Shown: positions 41,934-49,434, numbered from the stretch's first letter. The stretch: 64,000 nt of DNA from Pelomonas nitida (GCF_043555975.1 NZ_JBIGIA010000014.1:1-64000), one strand, 5' to 3'. The notes: a model not told the origin generated them from the sequence alone. Translations and numbers: made by a program.

Positions 41934-42344
41934 GTCGGCGTCGACATGCTTCGACTCTACCAACGACACAAGCTTTAAACGATTGCCCTCTGGATCTTGA
42001 ACCCAGGCAGCTTCAATGCGCCCATTAAACACTCTAGGCTCGGCAAGCGATGTAGCACCACACTGCTTGGCTTTCTCGAACAGACTCGAAACGTCGTTGC
42101 ACCACAGAACTACTTCAGATTGCGATGGGCCTTGCTCAACAGGAAGGCCCGCTAGCCTTGCTAGGGCCTCTCGACTTGTGAGGCCGAGCGTAAATGCGCC
42201 GACCGAAAGCTCAACATGCTCAGCCATGCCGGTGGCCGGAAAGCGAAATCTTTCGACCATGCCCAAGGCCGCATAGAAGGATGCAAGACCTTCCGGGTCA
42301 ACCGCGTAGACGTTGACTTGAGCGTTCGTTGGAGTTGCGGTCAC
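41928..42344 (-). CDS. Cassette 6: VOC/glyoxalase-like protein
   Basis: A 138-residue VOC-fold protein of the glyoxalase/bleomycin-resistance superfamily. It shows the paired beta-alpha-beta-beta-beta modules: VNVYAVDPEGLASFYAALGM at the N-terminus, HVELSVGAFTLGL, then VSSLFEKAKQCGATSLAEPR and WVQDPEGNRLKLVS at the C-terminus with the Glu/Asp-rich metal-site region. Substrate unknown. Start is GTG 42344 within the cassette, 34 bp after the attC core. Confidence 0.8.
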   Translation of the reverse strand: MTATPTNAQVNVYAVDPEGLASFYAALGMVERFRFPATGMAEHVELSVGAFTLGLTSREALARLAGLPVEQGPSQSEVVLWCNDVSSLFEKAKQCGATSLAEPRVFNGRIEAAWVQDPEGNRLKLVSLVESKHVDADA

Positions 42345-42377
42345 ATCGTGATTCCAGCTGCTGGATGCGTCTTAGAC

Positions 42378-42434
42378 GCTTAACGTCTGCGCTCAGCGGC
42401 CGGCGAAGCCGTCCGCTGGAGCAAATGGTTGAGC
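42378..42434 (-). repeat. attC 5
   Basis: 57 bp on the minus strand, ends GCTCAAC and GTTAAGC, with inner arms CAGCGGAC/GGCCGCTG. Same as attC 2 except for the last core bases, which come from the next cassette. Confidence 0.85.
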
Positions 42435-42512
42435 ATCGTTCCAATATTCAGCATCGCGCTGTCTTCCCCACCAAGGTGGAGCGACCGCTGAATGAGCGAT
42501 GGCAAGACGGCT

Positions 42513-42701
42513 TCAATCATGCGGTCGTCCATCCTTGCGCTTGGCGATCAGTGTCCCGAGCAGTCGAAGTGCGACGAGGTATGCAAGAACGCAGCCAACA
42601 AACAACCACTGGCCGCCAAGCGCTGATTTGACAGGCTCGTAGAGCAAGCCAAGCAATCCGACCCCGACCAGATAGACGATGAATTGTGGGCTCGCCTTCA
42701 T
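42513..42701 (-). CDS. Cassette 5: 62-residue membrane protein (copy of cassette 2)
   Basis: Same protein as cassette 2: two hydrophobic segments (FIVYLVGVGLLGLLY and WLFVGCVLAYLVALRLLGTL) and a charged tail KRKDGRPHD. The start at ATG 42701 follows the cassette core by a few bases; no strong ribosome-binding site. No family recognised. Confidence 0.65.
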   Translation of the reverse strand: MKASPQFIVYLVGVGLLGLLYEPVKSALGGQWLFVGCVLAYLVALRLLGTLIAKRKDGRPHD

Positions 42702-42704
42702 GCT

Positions 42705-42773
42705 GCTCAACGTCCAAGGTCAGCGGACAAGCCAGCGGAGCTGGCGCAGGTCCGCTGCAATGTGAGGTTGAGC
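42705..42773 (-). repeat. attC 4
   Basis: 69 bp, ends GCTCAAC and GTTGAGC (perfectly complementary), inner arms CAGCGGAC/GTCCGCTG and GCCAGC/GCTGGC. Identical to attC 1. Confidence 0.88.
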
Positions 42774-42774
42774 A

Positions 42775-43155
42775 TCATCGCCGTGCCGGCCACGGCTGGA
42801 TTCGCGTGATCTGTTTTATAGAACCGGACCACAGGCCGAAATGCCCTTGTTCTTCCATCGAAAACACCCCCTCTATTAGTACATAGCGCTTGTCGGCGCC
42901 AGCCGCCGCCTTGCTAGGAACCATTTCGAGGTCAAGCCAAAGACCGTTCTTCGTGATGCCATACAGGTAGTCGTCGCGATGCAGATAGATCGCGTTACCC
43001 TCGAACTCCACCCGTGCGAACCCCTTGACCCGCACCTGCTTGCCGTCGAAATCCGCTGGCTTGGCAATGAGCGTGATCAATGAGACGTCGATGGGCTCCG
43101 CTATCGCAATACTCGCGAACAGGAGCAGCCCAGCAAGCGCAGATCGTCGCTTCAT
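42775..43155 (-). CDS. Cassette 4: 126-residue exported protein (copy of cassette 1)
   Basis: Same protein as cassette 1. A signal peptide (RRSALAGLLLFASIAIA) precedes a small OB-like beta domain: VSLITLIAKPADFDGKQVRV, GFARVEFEGNAIYLH, KRYVLIEGVFSMEEQGHFG. Similar folds occur in small periplasmic proteins of unknown function. Likely secreted, role unknown. Confidence 0.7.
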   Translation of the reverse strand: MKRRSALAGLLLFASIAIAEPIDVSLITLIAKPADFDGKQVRVKGFARVEFEGNAIYLHRDDYLYGITKNGLWLDLEMVPSKAAAGADKRYVLIEGVFSMEEQGHFGLWSGSIKQITRIQPWPARR

Positions 43156-43158
43156 GAT

Positions 43159-43215
43159 GCTCAACGTGCGAGGTCAGCGGGCGGCGAAGCCGTCCGCTGC
43201 AGCGACAGGTTATGG
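43159..43215 (-). repeat. attC 3
   Basis: 57 bp, ends CCATAAC and GTTGAGC. The first end is the exact complement of the GTTATGG with which cassette 3 begins, as expected for a cassette that can circularise. Confidence 0.82.
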
Positions 43216-43617
43216 ATCATTATCGAATTCACTTTCGACGACGAGCGGATCATCTTGCGACAAAACACTGACACAAAGATTGCCAGTGACGATCAGCCAT
43301 TCGTTCCCCTCATATCTACCTTTCATTCCCTGGAGCTCCGACTCTTCACTGCCCCAGCCACCTCTAGCAACGCGAAGTACGTGATGCCCGAAGTGGAATC
43401 CTGGGGACTGCGTGTAGCGATACAGATCTAGCTCGTCTATCACTCGGAAAGCACGCGTGTCCGAGAAGGTGACTTCCAGTCCGCGGAAACGTCCTTCGCC
43501 TGCACGCTCGTTCGCTACTTGTATGGCGAGTTGAGCGCCATTAAAGCGGATGTGCGTGACGTCGGATAACGGATTCACACCGACACGCGGAGTGAATGGG
43601 TTGGTCTCAATCGCCAT
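43210..43617 (-). CDS. Cassette 3: 135-residue protein, unknown
   Basis: A 135-residue soluble protein starting MAIETNPFTPRVGVNPLSDV at the very edge of the cassette core (GTTATGG includes the ATG). It is beta-rich: ATFSDTRAFRVIDELDLYRY-like strands, FHFGHHVLRVARGGWGSEES, WLIVTGNLCVSVLSQDDPLV. I do not recognise the family. The stop TAA lies inside attC 3, so the gene fills the whole cassette. Confidence 0.7.
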   Translation of the reverse strand: MAIETNPFTPRVGVNPLSDVTHIRFNGAQLAIQVANERAGEGRFRGLEVTFSDTRAFRVIDELDLYRYTQSPGFHFGHHVLRVARGGWGSEESELQGMKGRYEGNEWLIVTGNLCVSVLSQDDPLVVESEFDNDP

Positions 43618-43670
43618 AACGTCTGCGCTCAGCGGCCGGCGAAGCCGTCCGCTGGAGCAAATGGTTGAGC
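43614..43670 (-). repeat. attC 2
   Basis: 57 bp, ends GCTCAAC and GTTATGG, inner arms CAGCGGACGGC/GCCGGCCGCTG. Confidence 0.82.
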
Positions 43671-43748
43671 ATCGTTCCAATATTCAGCATCGCGCTGTCT
43701 TCCCCACCAAGGTGGAGCGACCGCTGAATGAGCGATGGCAAGACGGCT

Positions 43749-43937
43749 TCAATCATGCGGTCGTCCATCCTTGCGCTTGGCGATCAGTGTCCCGAGCAGT
43801 CGAAGTGCGACGAGGTATGCAAGAACGCAGCCAACAAACAACCACTGGCCGCCAAGCGCTGATTTGACAGGCTCGTAGAGCAAGCCAAGCAATCCGACCC
43901 CGACCAGATAGACGATGAATTGTGGGCTCGCCTTCAT
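43749..43937 (-). CDS. Cassette 2: 62-residue two-helix membrane protein
   Basis: A short hydrophobic protein with two membrane segments and a basic-acidic tail (AKRKDGRPHD). Such small membrane proteins are frequent among integron cassettes. The start ATG 43937 lies 9 bp after the core. An unusually long 78-bp stretch without a gene separates its stop from attC 2. Function unknown. Confidence 0.65.
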   Translation of the reverse strand: MKASPQFIVYLVGVGLLGLLYEPVKSALGGQWLFVGCVLAYLVALRLLGTLIAKRKDGRPHD

Positions 43938-43940
43938 GCT

Positions 43941-44009
43941 GCTCAACGTCCAAGGTCAGCGGACAAGCCAGCGGAGCTGGCGCAGGTCCGCTGCAATGTG
44001 AGGTTGAGC
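43941..44009 (-). repeat. attC 1
   Basis: 69 bp, ends GCTCAAC and GTTGAGC, strongly palindromic inside. Confidence 0.88.
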
Positions 44010-44010
44010 A

Positions 44011-44391
44011 TCATCGCCGTGCCGGCCACGGCTGGATTCGCGTGATCTGTTTTATAGAACCGGACCACAGGCCGAAATGCCCTTGTTCTTCCATCGAAAA
44101 CACCCCCTCTATTAGTACATAGCGCTTGTCGGCGCCAGCCGCCGCCTTGCTAGGAACCATTTCGAGGTCAAGCCAAAGACCGTTCTTCGTGATGCCATAC
44201 AGGTAGTCGTCGCGATGCAGATAGATCGCGTTACCCTCGAACTCCACCCGTGCGAACCCCTTGACCCGCACCTGCTTGCCGTCGAAATCCGCTGGCTTGG
44301 CAATGAGCGTGATCAATGAGACGTCGATGGGCTCCGCTATCGCAATACTCGCGAACAGGAGCAGCCCAGCAAGCGCAGATCGTCGCTTCAT
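44011..44391 (-). CDS. Cassette 1: 126-residue exported protein, unknown
   Basis: First cassette after attI, so the best expressed from an integron promoter. Signal peptide then a small beta-rich domain with VRVKGFARVEFEGNAIYLHR, LYGITKNGLWLDLE and FSMEEQGHFGLWSG. The start at ATG 44391 follows the core GTTGAGC by three bases. Periplasmic location is inferred. An identical copy is cassette 4. Confidence 0.7.
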   Translation of the reverse strand: MKRRSALAGLLLFASIAIAEPIDVSLITLIAKPADFDGKQVRVKGFARVEFEGNAIYLHRDDYLYGITKNGLWLDLEMVPSKAAAGADKRYVLIEGVFSMEEQGHFGLWSGSIKQITRIQPWPARR

Positions 44392-44394
44392 GAT

Positions 44395-44460
44395 GCTCAA
44401 CTAGGTTGTAGGGCGACAGTTTCGCTGCATAACACCGGCACCTGTCTGCATAACATCGGA
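44395..44460 (-). other. attI recombination site
   Basis: On the minus strand two direct repeats (GATGTTATGCAGA, GTGTTATGCAGCG) are followed by TGTCGCCCTACAAC and the core GTTGAGC. The class 1 attI1 has the same layout: two GTTA-containing repeats, GCAGTCGCCCTAAAAC and GTTAGGC. The resemblance is close. Confidence 0.8.
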
Positions 44461-44506
44461 CACCTCCCGGGCCCGCAGGCCGCGTCATTGCTTGATTTCA
44501 AGCCGA

Positions 44507-44536
44507 TTGACTGTTAATTTATACAGCATCTACGCT
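44507..44536 (+). promoter_or_regulatory. intI promoter with LexA box
   Basis: A -35 TTGACT at 44507-44512 overlaps CTGTTAATTTATACAG (44511-44526), which fits the LexA consensus CTGT-N8-ACAG exactly. IntI1 is under SOS control through a similar box. The -10 is probably TACGCT near 44531. Confidence 0.75.
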
Positions 44537-44634
44537 GCCAGCAAGTCCGGCATGCGGTCCGCTGCGTCGCGGAGGTCATTGTCTAGGCCTCCATCCGCAG
44601 GCTTGCTGCCCTTCAGGGCGGATTGGAGGCAAGG

Positions 44635-45729
44635 ATGCTGGGTCCGTCAACAGCGCCCGATAGAGTGGCACCTCCGGTGCCAGTCGCTGCCTTGCCACCA
44701 CTGCAGTCCAAGCGGCTGCTGGATCAGCTGAGGGAGCGAATTCGCTTCCTGCACTACAGCCGCCGTACCGAAGACGCGTACGTGCACTGGTGCCGGGCGT
44801 ACATCCGCTTCCACAAGCTGCAGCATCCGAAGGACCTGGGCGGAGATGCCGTTGAGGCGTTCTTGAGCTGGCTCGCGGACGAGCGCCGGGTGGCTTCTTC
44901 GACCCACCGCCAGGCGCTGTCGGCCTTGCTGTTCTTGTACGGCAAGGTGCTGGGGGTCAACCTGCCGTGGATGCAGGAAATCGGCCGGCCGCGTAGTCAG
45001 CGCCGAATTCCCGTCGTGCTCACGCGAGAGGAGCTGGGTCGCGTTTTCGCGCTCCTGCAGGGCGAACATGCGCTGTTGGCCCAGTTGCTTTATGGAACGG
45101 GGCTTCGCATCACCGAGGCGCTGCAGCTCAGAGTCAAAGATCTGGACTTCGCGCATCGAGCCCTCATCGTCCGGCAAGGCAAAGGCGGCAAGGATCGAGT
45201 GCTTATGCTGCCGGAGGCTCTGCAGGCCCAGCTCAAGGTGCAGCTGCAATGTTCACATGTTCTCTGGTCGTCCGACCAAGCCGCAGGCACGAGCGGCGTC
45301 GAGATGCCCGACGCGCTGGAGCGCAAGTACCCAAGAGCAGGTGCATCTTGGGCATGGTTCTGGGTGTTTCCGCAGGACCATCACTCAGTAGATCCGCGCT
45401 CGGGCGTCGTGCGTCGGCATCACCTGTACGACCAGACCTTTCAGCGGGCATTCAAGCGAGCGGTCCAACGCGCCGGGATCCACAAACCCGCAACGCCGCA
45501 CACACTGAGGCATTCGTTCGCCACACACCTGCTTCAGGATGGCTATGACATCCGTACGGTGCAAGATCTTTTAGGACACTCCGACGTGTCCACCACCATG
45601 ATCTACACGCATGTGCTAAAGGTGGGCGGTGGGGCCGTACGCAGCCCCATGGACACCATGGCTGCTCGGTCAGCGGGGGTATCACTGGAGGCCTACAGAA
45701 ACAGCCAGGAAGCAGTCATTCGTGACTGA
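44635..45729 (+). CDS. intI: Integron integrase IntI
   Basis: A 364-residue tyrosine recombinase of the IntI type. It holds the IntI-specific insertion (ALERKYPRAGASWAWFWVFP, DPRSGVVRRHHLYDQTFQRA). Catalytic residues are in GTGLRITEALQL (Arg), TPHTLRHSFATHLL (His-x-x-Arg), LLGHSDVSTTMIYTH (His and Tyr). Many stretches match IntI1 residue for residue, so it belongs near class 1. ATG 44635 follows GGAGGCAAGG. Catalyses cassette capture at attI and exchange at attC, read opposite to the cassettes. Confidence 0.93.
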   Translation: MLGPSTAPDRVAPPVPVAALPPLQSKRLLDQLRERIRFLHYSRRTEDAYVHWCRAYIRFHKLQHPKDLGGDAVEAFLSWLADERRVASSTHRQALSALLFLYGKVLGVNLPWMQEIGRPRSQRRIPVVLTREELGRVFALLQGEHALLAQLLYGTGLRITEALQLRVKDLDFAHRALIVRQGKGGKDRVLMLPEALQAQLKVQLQCSHVLWSSDQAAGTSGVEMPDALERKYPRAGASWAWFWVFPQDHHSVDPRSGVVRRHHLYDQTFQRAFKRAVQRAGIHKPATPHTLRHSFATHLLQDGYDIRTVQDLLGHSDVSTTMIYTHVLKVGGGAVRSPMDTMAARSAGVSLEAYRNSQEAVIRD

Positions 45730-45795
45730 CCGCTGACAGCCTGTAGCTGTCGTCCGCCCCCGCCGAGCTGCCGCGACTTCCGGTAGCCTGACGGC

Positions 45796-47166
45796 ATGCC
45801 CACCGAAGATCTCCGCGCCTTCTTGCTCCGCCAGCCCCTAGCTGCTCTCGCGGACCTCCTCGTCGAGTTTGCCAACGACCACCCCGAGGTGGACAAGCGC
45901 CTGCAGCGGCTGCAGCTCTCCGACAGTCCCAACAAGCTGGCGGCCATGTTCAAAAGGACGCTGGCCGGCTGGCGCCGCTCGACGAAGTACCACGACTACA
46001 AGTCCGTGCGCGAGTTTGCTGCAAAGCTTGAAATCTGGCTGGATCAGGTCGCCCGGGAACTTGCGCCGAAGGATCCTGCCCTGGCCCTGGATCTGTTCGA
46101 AGCGTTCATCGAAACGGACGCCGCCTTCTTCGAGAACGCCGACGACTCGGGCGGCGATGTTGGCGACGCTGTCCGCAAGGCCTGCCGGTATTGGCTGCAG
46201 ACATCTGCCCAGTGCGAGGCGCCCGAGTCTGCCCTGGGTGGTCGACTGGTCAAGCTGGCTACCGCCGATGGCTACGGTGCACGGGAAGGCCTGTTCCGTG
46301 AGGCACACCTGCTGCTGTCCGAGCCGGCCATGCGCGAGATCTTGGCGCAGCTGGAAGCCAAGATGGCGGTGCTGGTCGCCAGGCACCGAGGGGCTGGCCA
46401 AGTGCCCTACGAGGTCATTAGCGTGTCCGCTTCAATGTCTCTCATCGGCGATGCGCTCAAGGACCCTGACGTGAAGGCCCGTGCCATCCTGAGCTACCGA
46501 CCGGAGCCCAACGCGATGCAGAAGGAGGCGATCGCGCAGGGCTACCTGACTGCGAATCGCGCGGAGGACGCGATGAAGTGGCTGCAGGGCGACTGGGGCC
46601 ACCTGGACGACCGCCGGCAGCGGCTTCTGGCGCAAGCCCACAGCCAACTGGGCAACGGCGAGCTCAGCCATCCGCTGCGGCAGGCGCTCTTCGAGAAGTC
46701 GCCATCGGTCGATGCCTTGCATCTGTGGCTCGACGGGTTGCCGCCCGCTCAGCAGGTCGCCGCGATGGGGCACGCAGGTGAGGTTGCACTGGCGCTGCCG
46801 AATCCAGGGTTGGCTGCGCAGCTCTTGATCGAACTTCATCGGGAGGCTGATGCGGAGGCTGTTTTGGTCGACAAGGCGGCAGCCATCGACGGCGCCGACT
46901 ATTTCATGCTGCCAACGCTGGCGAAGACGCTGGCCGCGGGTGGACGCAGCAAGGGCGCGTCCGCCATCTACCGAGCGCTGACGCTCAACATCCTGGAGCG
47001 TGCCAATGCGCGCGCCTATGGGCACGCGGCACGCTATGTGGAGCACCTGGCGCTGATGGCTGCCACCGACCTGGCGCCGCTGTCGTCGCACGAAGACTTC
47101 ATGGCGGCGCTGCGCAGCAAGCATGCACGCAAGACGGCGTTCTGGTCATTGCTGAACAAGGCCTGA
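45796..47166 (+). CDS. Large alpha-helical protein, DUF6880-like
   Basis: A 456-residue soluble protein, almost all helical with Leu/Ala-rich repeats (for example FLLRQPLAALADLLVEFAND, LARPDPALALDLFEAFIE-like, WLDGLPPAQQVAAMGHAGEV). It resembles DUF6880 proteins, sometimes found near SWIM-zinc-finger proteins. No catalytic motif is seen; a TPR-like scaffold is likely. It starts 66 bp after intI and ends 2 bp before the convergent luxR-type gene. Function unknown. Confidence 0.7.
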   Translation: MPTEDLRAFLLRQPLAALADLLVEFANDHPEVDKRLQRLQLSDSPNKLAAMFKRTLAGWRRSTKYHDYKSVREFAAKLEIWLDQVARELAPKDPALALDLFEAFIETDAAFFENADDSGGDVGDAVRKACRYWLQTSAQCEAPESALGGRLVKLATADGYGAREGLFREAHLLLSEPAMREILAQLEAKMAVLVARHRGAGQVPYEVISVSASMSLIGDALKDPDVKARAILSYRPEPNAMQKEAIAQGYLTANRAEDAMKWLQGDWGHLDDRRQRLLAQAHSQLGNGELSHPLRQALFEKSPSVDALHLWLDGLPPAQQVAAMGHAGEVALALPNPGLAAQLLIELHREADAEAVLVDKAAAIDGADYFMLPTLAKTLAAGGRSKGASAIYRALTLNILERANARAYGHAARYVEHLALMAATDLAPLSSHEDFMAALRSKHARKTAFWSLLNKA

Positions 47167-47168
47167 CT

Positions 47169-47948
47169 TCAGATCAGCCCGTACAGCTTGGCAATCCGCG
47201 TCGCCGAACGTCGGTCTGCGGCCTTGAGCTTGGCGCTGACGCGCTGGAATCGGCAGTCCACGGTCTCCGGCTTGAGGTTCATGGTCGCGGCGATGACCTT
47301 GCTGGAATGACCCGCGTCCTCGTGTCGCAAGAGTTCGAGGTCGGCCGGGGTGAGGCGAGAGCGTGCCATCAGCTCCTGCTTGATGGTCTGCAGCAGCCAG
47401 CGGTGCAGTTCCATCGCGAGCGCACGGGCGAGGATGCGGACCTTGTCGAAGGCGTCACACTCGAAGAAGCCAAGGTTGTGCGACCCAAGGCAGAGCACAC
47501 CCACGCGCGATGAGCCCGCGCTGGTCGGCGCCGGGGCCACGATGGTGGAGGCGAAACCCAAGCCGGCCGAGACCTTCACGAATTCCTGCTCATGTGGCAG
47601 CAGGTCGAGCTGGCTGCCCAGCACCGGCTCCGACTGCAAGGTGGCGTAGCGCAGCCATGGATCGCGGTCATACCAGTCGCGCGCGGCGTACTCGCAGGCC
47701 CACAGCGGATCGCAGGCGTGCAGGGCGCGGTAGGAGGCGCGCGTGGCGTCGTCACGCACAAAGCTCAGGAAGACGCCGGCATCGGCGCCGAGCAAGGCCA
47801 GGACGTGCTGGAACAGCTCCAGCGCCCCGTCCGTCGAGGCGGCATCGCCGATGGCCGGCAGCAGTTCGAGGACGCGGCTTCCATAGTCCGGAGCGCGTGC
47901 GAGCGCTTCGAGACTGAAGAGTTCACCATTGGCGGCAGAGGGCTTCAT
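47169..47948 (-). CDS. LuxR-type regulator with autoinducer-binding-like domain
   Basis: A 259-residue regulator. Residues about 40-180 match the autoinducer-binding domain: CEYAARDWYDRDPWLRYATL holds the conserved W-x-x-x-Y/D-P set, GFASTIVAPAP the Gly. The C-terminal LuxR helix-turn-helix is RLTPADLELLRHEDAGHSSK then VIAATMNLKPETVDCRFQRV. No luxI is visible here, so it is a solo or responds to host signals. TraR-type proteins control ICE transfer in rhizobia. Start ATG 47948 overlaps the upstream gene by 26 bp. Confidence 0.8.
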   Translation of the reverse strand: MKPSAANGELFSLEALARAPDYGSRVLELLPAIGDAASTDGALELFQHVLALLGADAGVFLSFVRDDATRASYRALHACDPLWACEYAARDWYDRDPWLRYATLQSEPVLGSQLDLLPHEQEFVKVSAGLGFASTIVAPAPTSAGSSRVGVLCLGSHNLGFFECDAFDKVRILARALAMELHRWLLQTIKQELMARSRLTPADLELLRHEDAGHSSKVIAATMNLKPETVDCRFQRVSAKLKAADRRSATRIAKLYGLI

Positions 47949-48327
47949 GGCCGTCGCGGCGCAGTAGCGCGAAGCGCATCGGGTCATCAAAGCGTGTTGG
48001 CTCGGCGTCGCACCATCGCTCGAACACGCGGAGGTCCTTGAAGAACAGCGTCTGCACGAGGCAGGCGCCGAGCGCGCGAGACTGGGTGCGTTCGACAAGC
48101 AGCCCGGTGGCGGTGTGGTGCAGGTCGAAGGTGACGCTGGAACTGTTGGCGACCAGGCCGACGGCCTGCTTAGCAGTCTGTGCGCGACGGGCCTGCAGGG
48201 CCTGTCGCTTCGCGCCCAGCGGCCGGGCGGGCTGGTCGATGGCGTCGTTGTTACGACGCTTCTCGATCTGCTTCAACGTGTGTGGTGCCGCGACCGGAGC
48301 GGCGCCGTGTTGGAGGTCTGTGCTCAT
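47923..48327 (-). CDS. Unknown protein cotranscribed with luxR-type regulator
   Basis: A 134-residue protein with a polar, Ala/Gln/Arg-rich N-terminal half and a more structured C-terminal part (SVTFDLHHTATGLLVERTQS, RVFERWCDAEPTRFDDPMRF). No family is recognised. Its end overlaps the regulator start, so the two are translationally coupled. It could modulate the regulator, as TraM does for TraR, but there is no sequence proof. Confidence 0.55.
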   Translation of the reverse strand: MSTDLQHGAAPVAAPHTLKQIEKRRNNDAIDQPARPLGAKRQALQARRAQTAKQAVGLVANSSSVTFDLHHTATGLLVERTQSRALGACLVQTLFFKDLRVFERWCDAEPTRFDDPMRFALLRRDGHEALCRQW

Positions 48328-48746
48328 GGCGTCTCCAGAAGGCCCTCTGGCCGCAATGCCGTTCTGGGACGGCTTCTGGGGCGGCTGGCGATCACAGCCG
48401 CAGGGCGATTCCAGTGCACGCGGGGCACCGTGTCCACGTCATGGCGGTAACAGAAAGGTTTCGCCAGTTACTACCGAATGCATTGCAGTTTCGTCCCATG
48501 GCGTCCCGCTGGTTGGTGCACGACGCGGCGATGGTGAGGACCGTTTGCGTGGGGCGTGCCAGGTCGTGACGGGTGGTTTTTCATAGTTGAGATCTGCACC
48601 TGTTCGCACGCACGCAAGGGGAATGCAGCATGGGCGGCGCCCCCGTTTGACGTGTTCGACGCTGCGACGCGAAGCGGCACTGGCTGGGACACTCTGCTTA
48701 CGAAGTGTTGCCGTGCGGTATCAAAGTTAGGGGTATTGGCGATTCA
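48328..48746. other. Divergent intergenic region, nothing clear
   Basis: Separates the minus-strand regulator operon from the plus-strand membrane protein. It must hold promoters for both but I see no operator copy or recognisable gene. A 42-residue frame at about 48,441-48,569 shows no family signal. Confidence 0.4.
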
Positions 48747-49112
48747 ATGAACCCCAGCAGATGCGGCGCGGATCGGTCCTTCCGCCTGCTCATGAAGGAG
48801 CTTGGCATGCTGGTGTTCTATGTGCGGCAACCGCGGCCGGATGCGCGGTACTGGGCCGGGCGAGAGATCCTCGCCGCAGTGGACGCGGTGGGCTGGCCGA
48901 TCGCGTGGATCGTGGTCATCCGCTCCGTCGATGTGCCCGTCGGCGTGATGGGCCCCTTCTTCATCTCGGTCTGTGTGCTCTCGGCGCTGACGCGGCTGCG
49001 CCGGGCGCTCTGGGAGAACCATCGCTACTGGTTCACGACCTGGAAGTGGGGGCGCTATGTGTTCGCCATCTGGGTCGCCGGCATGGCGATGAAGCTGGCG
49101 ATGGGCGTTTAG
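48747..49112 (+). CDS. Small membrane protein of unknown function
   Basis: A 121-residue protein with about three hydrophobic segments (AVGWPIAWIVVIRS, GVMGPFFISVCVLSALT, YVFAIWVAGMAMKLAMG) and basic loops. Proteins of this type occur on betaproteobacterial ICEs next to alpA. Its 3' end converges on alpA, 9 bp apart. No function can be assigned. Confidence 0.6.
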   Translation: MNPSRCGADRSFRLLMKELGMLVFYVRQPRPDARYWAGREILAAVDAVGWPIAWIVVIRSVDVPVGVMGPFFISVCVLSALTRLRRALWENHRYWFTTWKWGRYVFAIWVAGMAMKLAMGV

Positions 49113-49121
49113 GGCCTGGGC

Positions 49122-49352
49122 TCAGTGGCTGGAGTCCGGGCGTTCTTCCAGCCACTGGTCGATGTCGGTGAGGCGCCAGCCGACGGCGCGAGGGCCCAGC
49201 TTGATGGCGCTGGGGAAGAGCTTCAGCGACATCAGCCGATATATGGTGGATCTGCCCAGCGTCGTCATGCGCCGTACCGAGGCCATGCGCAGGATGACGG
49301 TCGGGGCGTCTGCGGGCGTCGACGTGCTTGCGCGGGATTCAGACTGCTGCAT
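49122..49352 (-). CDS. AlpA-family regulator / excisionase
   Basis: A 76-residue winged-helix protein: RMASVRRMTTLGRSTIYRLM, FPSAIKLGPRAVGWRLTDID, QWLEERP. This is the AlpA/MerR-like excisionase fold that controls integrase expression and excision of P4-like elements and ICEs. The fourth 24-bp palindrome lies 59 bp before the start, so its expression is likely under the ICE regulon. Confidence 0.85.
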   Translation of the reverse strand: MQQSESRASTSTPADAPTVILRMASVRRMTTLGRSTIYRLMSLKLFPSAIKLGPRAVGWRLTDIDQWLEERPDSSH

Positions 49353-49410
49353 TTCCTGTCTCCGGTGGTCGGGTCAAGGAAATTTAGGTGCTCGCCGGGC
49401 GCGGGCGGGT

Positions 49411-49434
49411 GCTGGATTTGGCGGTGAATCCGGC
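49411..49434. promoter_or_regulatory. 24-bp palindrome, copy 4 of 4 (before alpA)
   Basis: GCTGGATTT-N6-GAATCCGGC, the same 9-6-9 layout with two deviations. 59 bp upstream of the alpA start. Confidence 0.62.

Larger units (their letters stand above)
42382..43165. repeat. Duplicated cassette pair, distal copy
   Basis: This 784-bp block matches 43618-44401 at a constant offset of 1,236 bp, and both encoded proteins are identical. It holds cassettes 4 and 5 with their attC sites. Confidence 0.9.
43618..44401. repeat. Duplicated cassette pair, proximal copy
   Basis: Partner of 42382-43165. It holds cassettes 1 and 2. Confidence 0.9.
40384..45729. mobile_element. Integron related to class 1: intI, attI, six cassettes, IS-interrupted distal attC
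   Basis: An IntI integrase on the plus strand is followed leftwards by attI and an array of minus-strand genes. Each gene is bounded by sites with the attC ends RYYYAAC...GTTRRRY. Order from attI: cassette 1 (126 aa), 2 (62 aa), 3 (135 aa), 4 = copy of 1, 5 = copy of 2, 6 (VOC protein). The last attC is split by an IS1111-type element. Confidence 0.88.

Noticed and set aside
42793..42805. GGCTGGATTCGCG as a fifth operator half (also at 44029)
   Set aside because: No second arm follows; it lies inside cassettes 1 and 4.
48441..48569. 42-residue frame in the divergent region
   Set aside because: No ribosome-binding site, family or composition signal.
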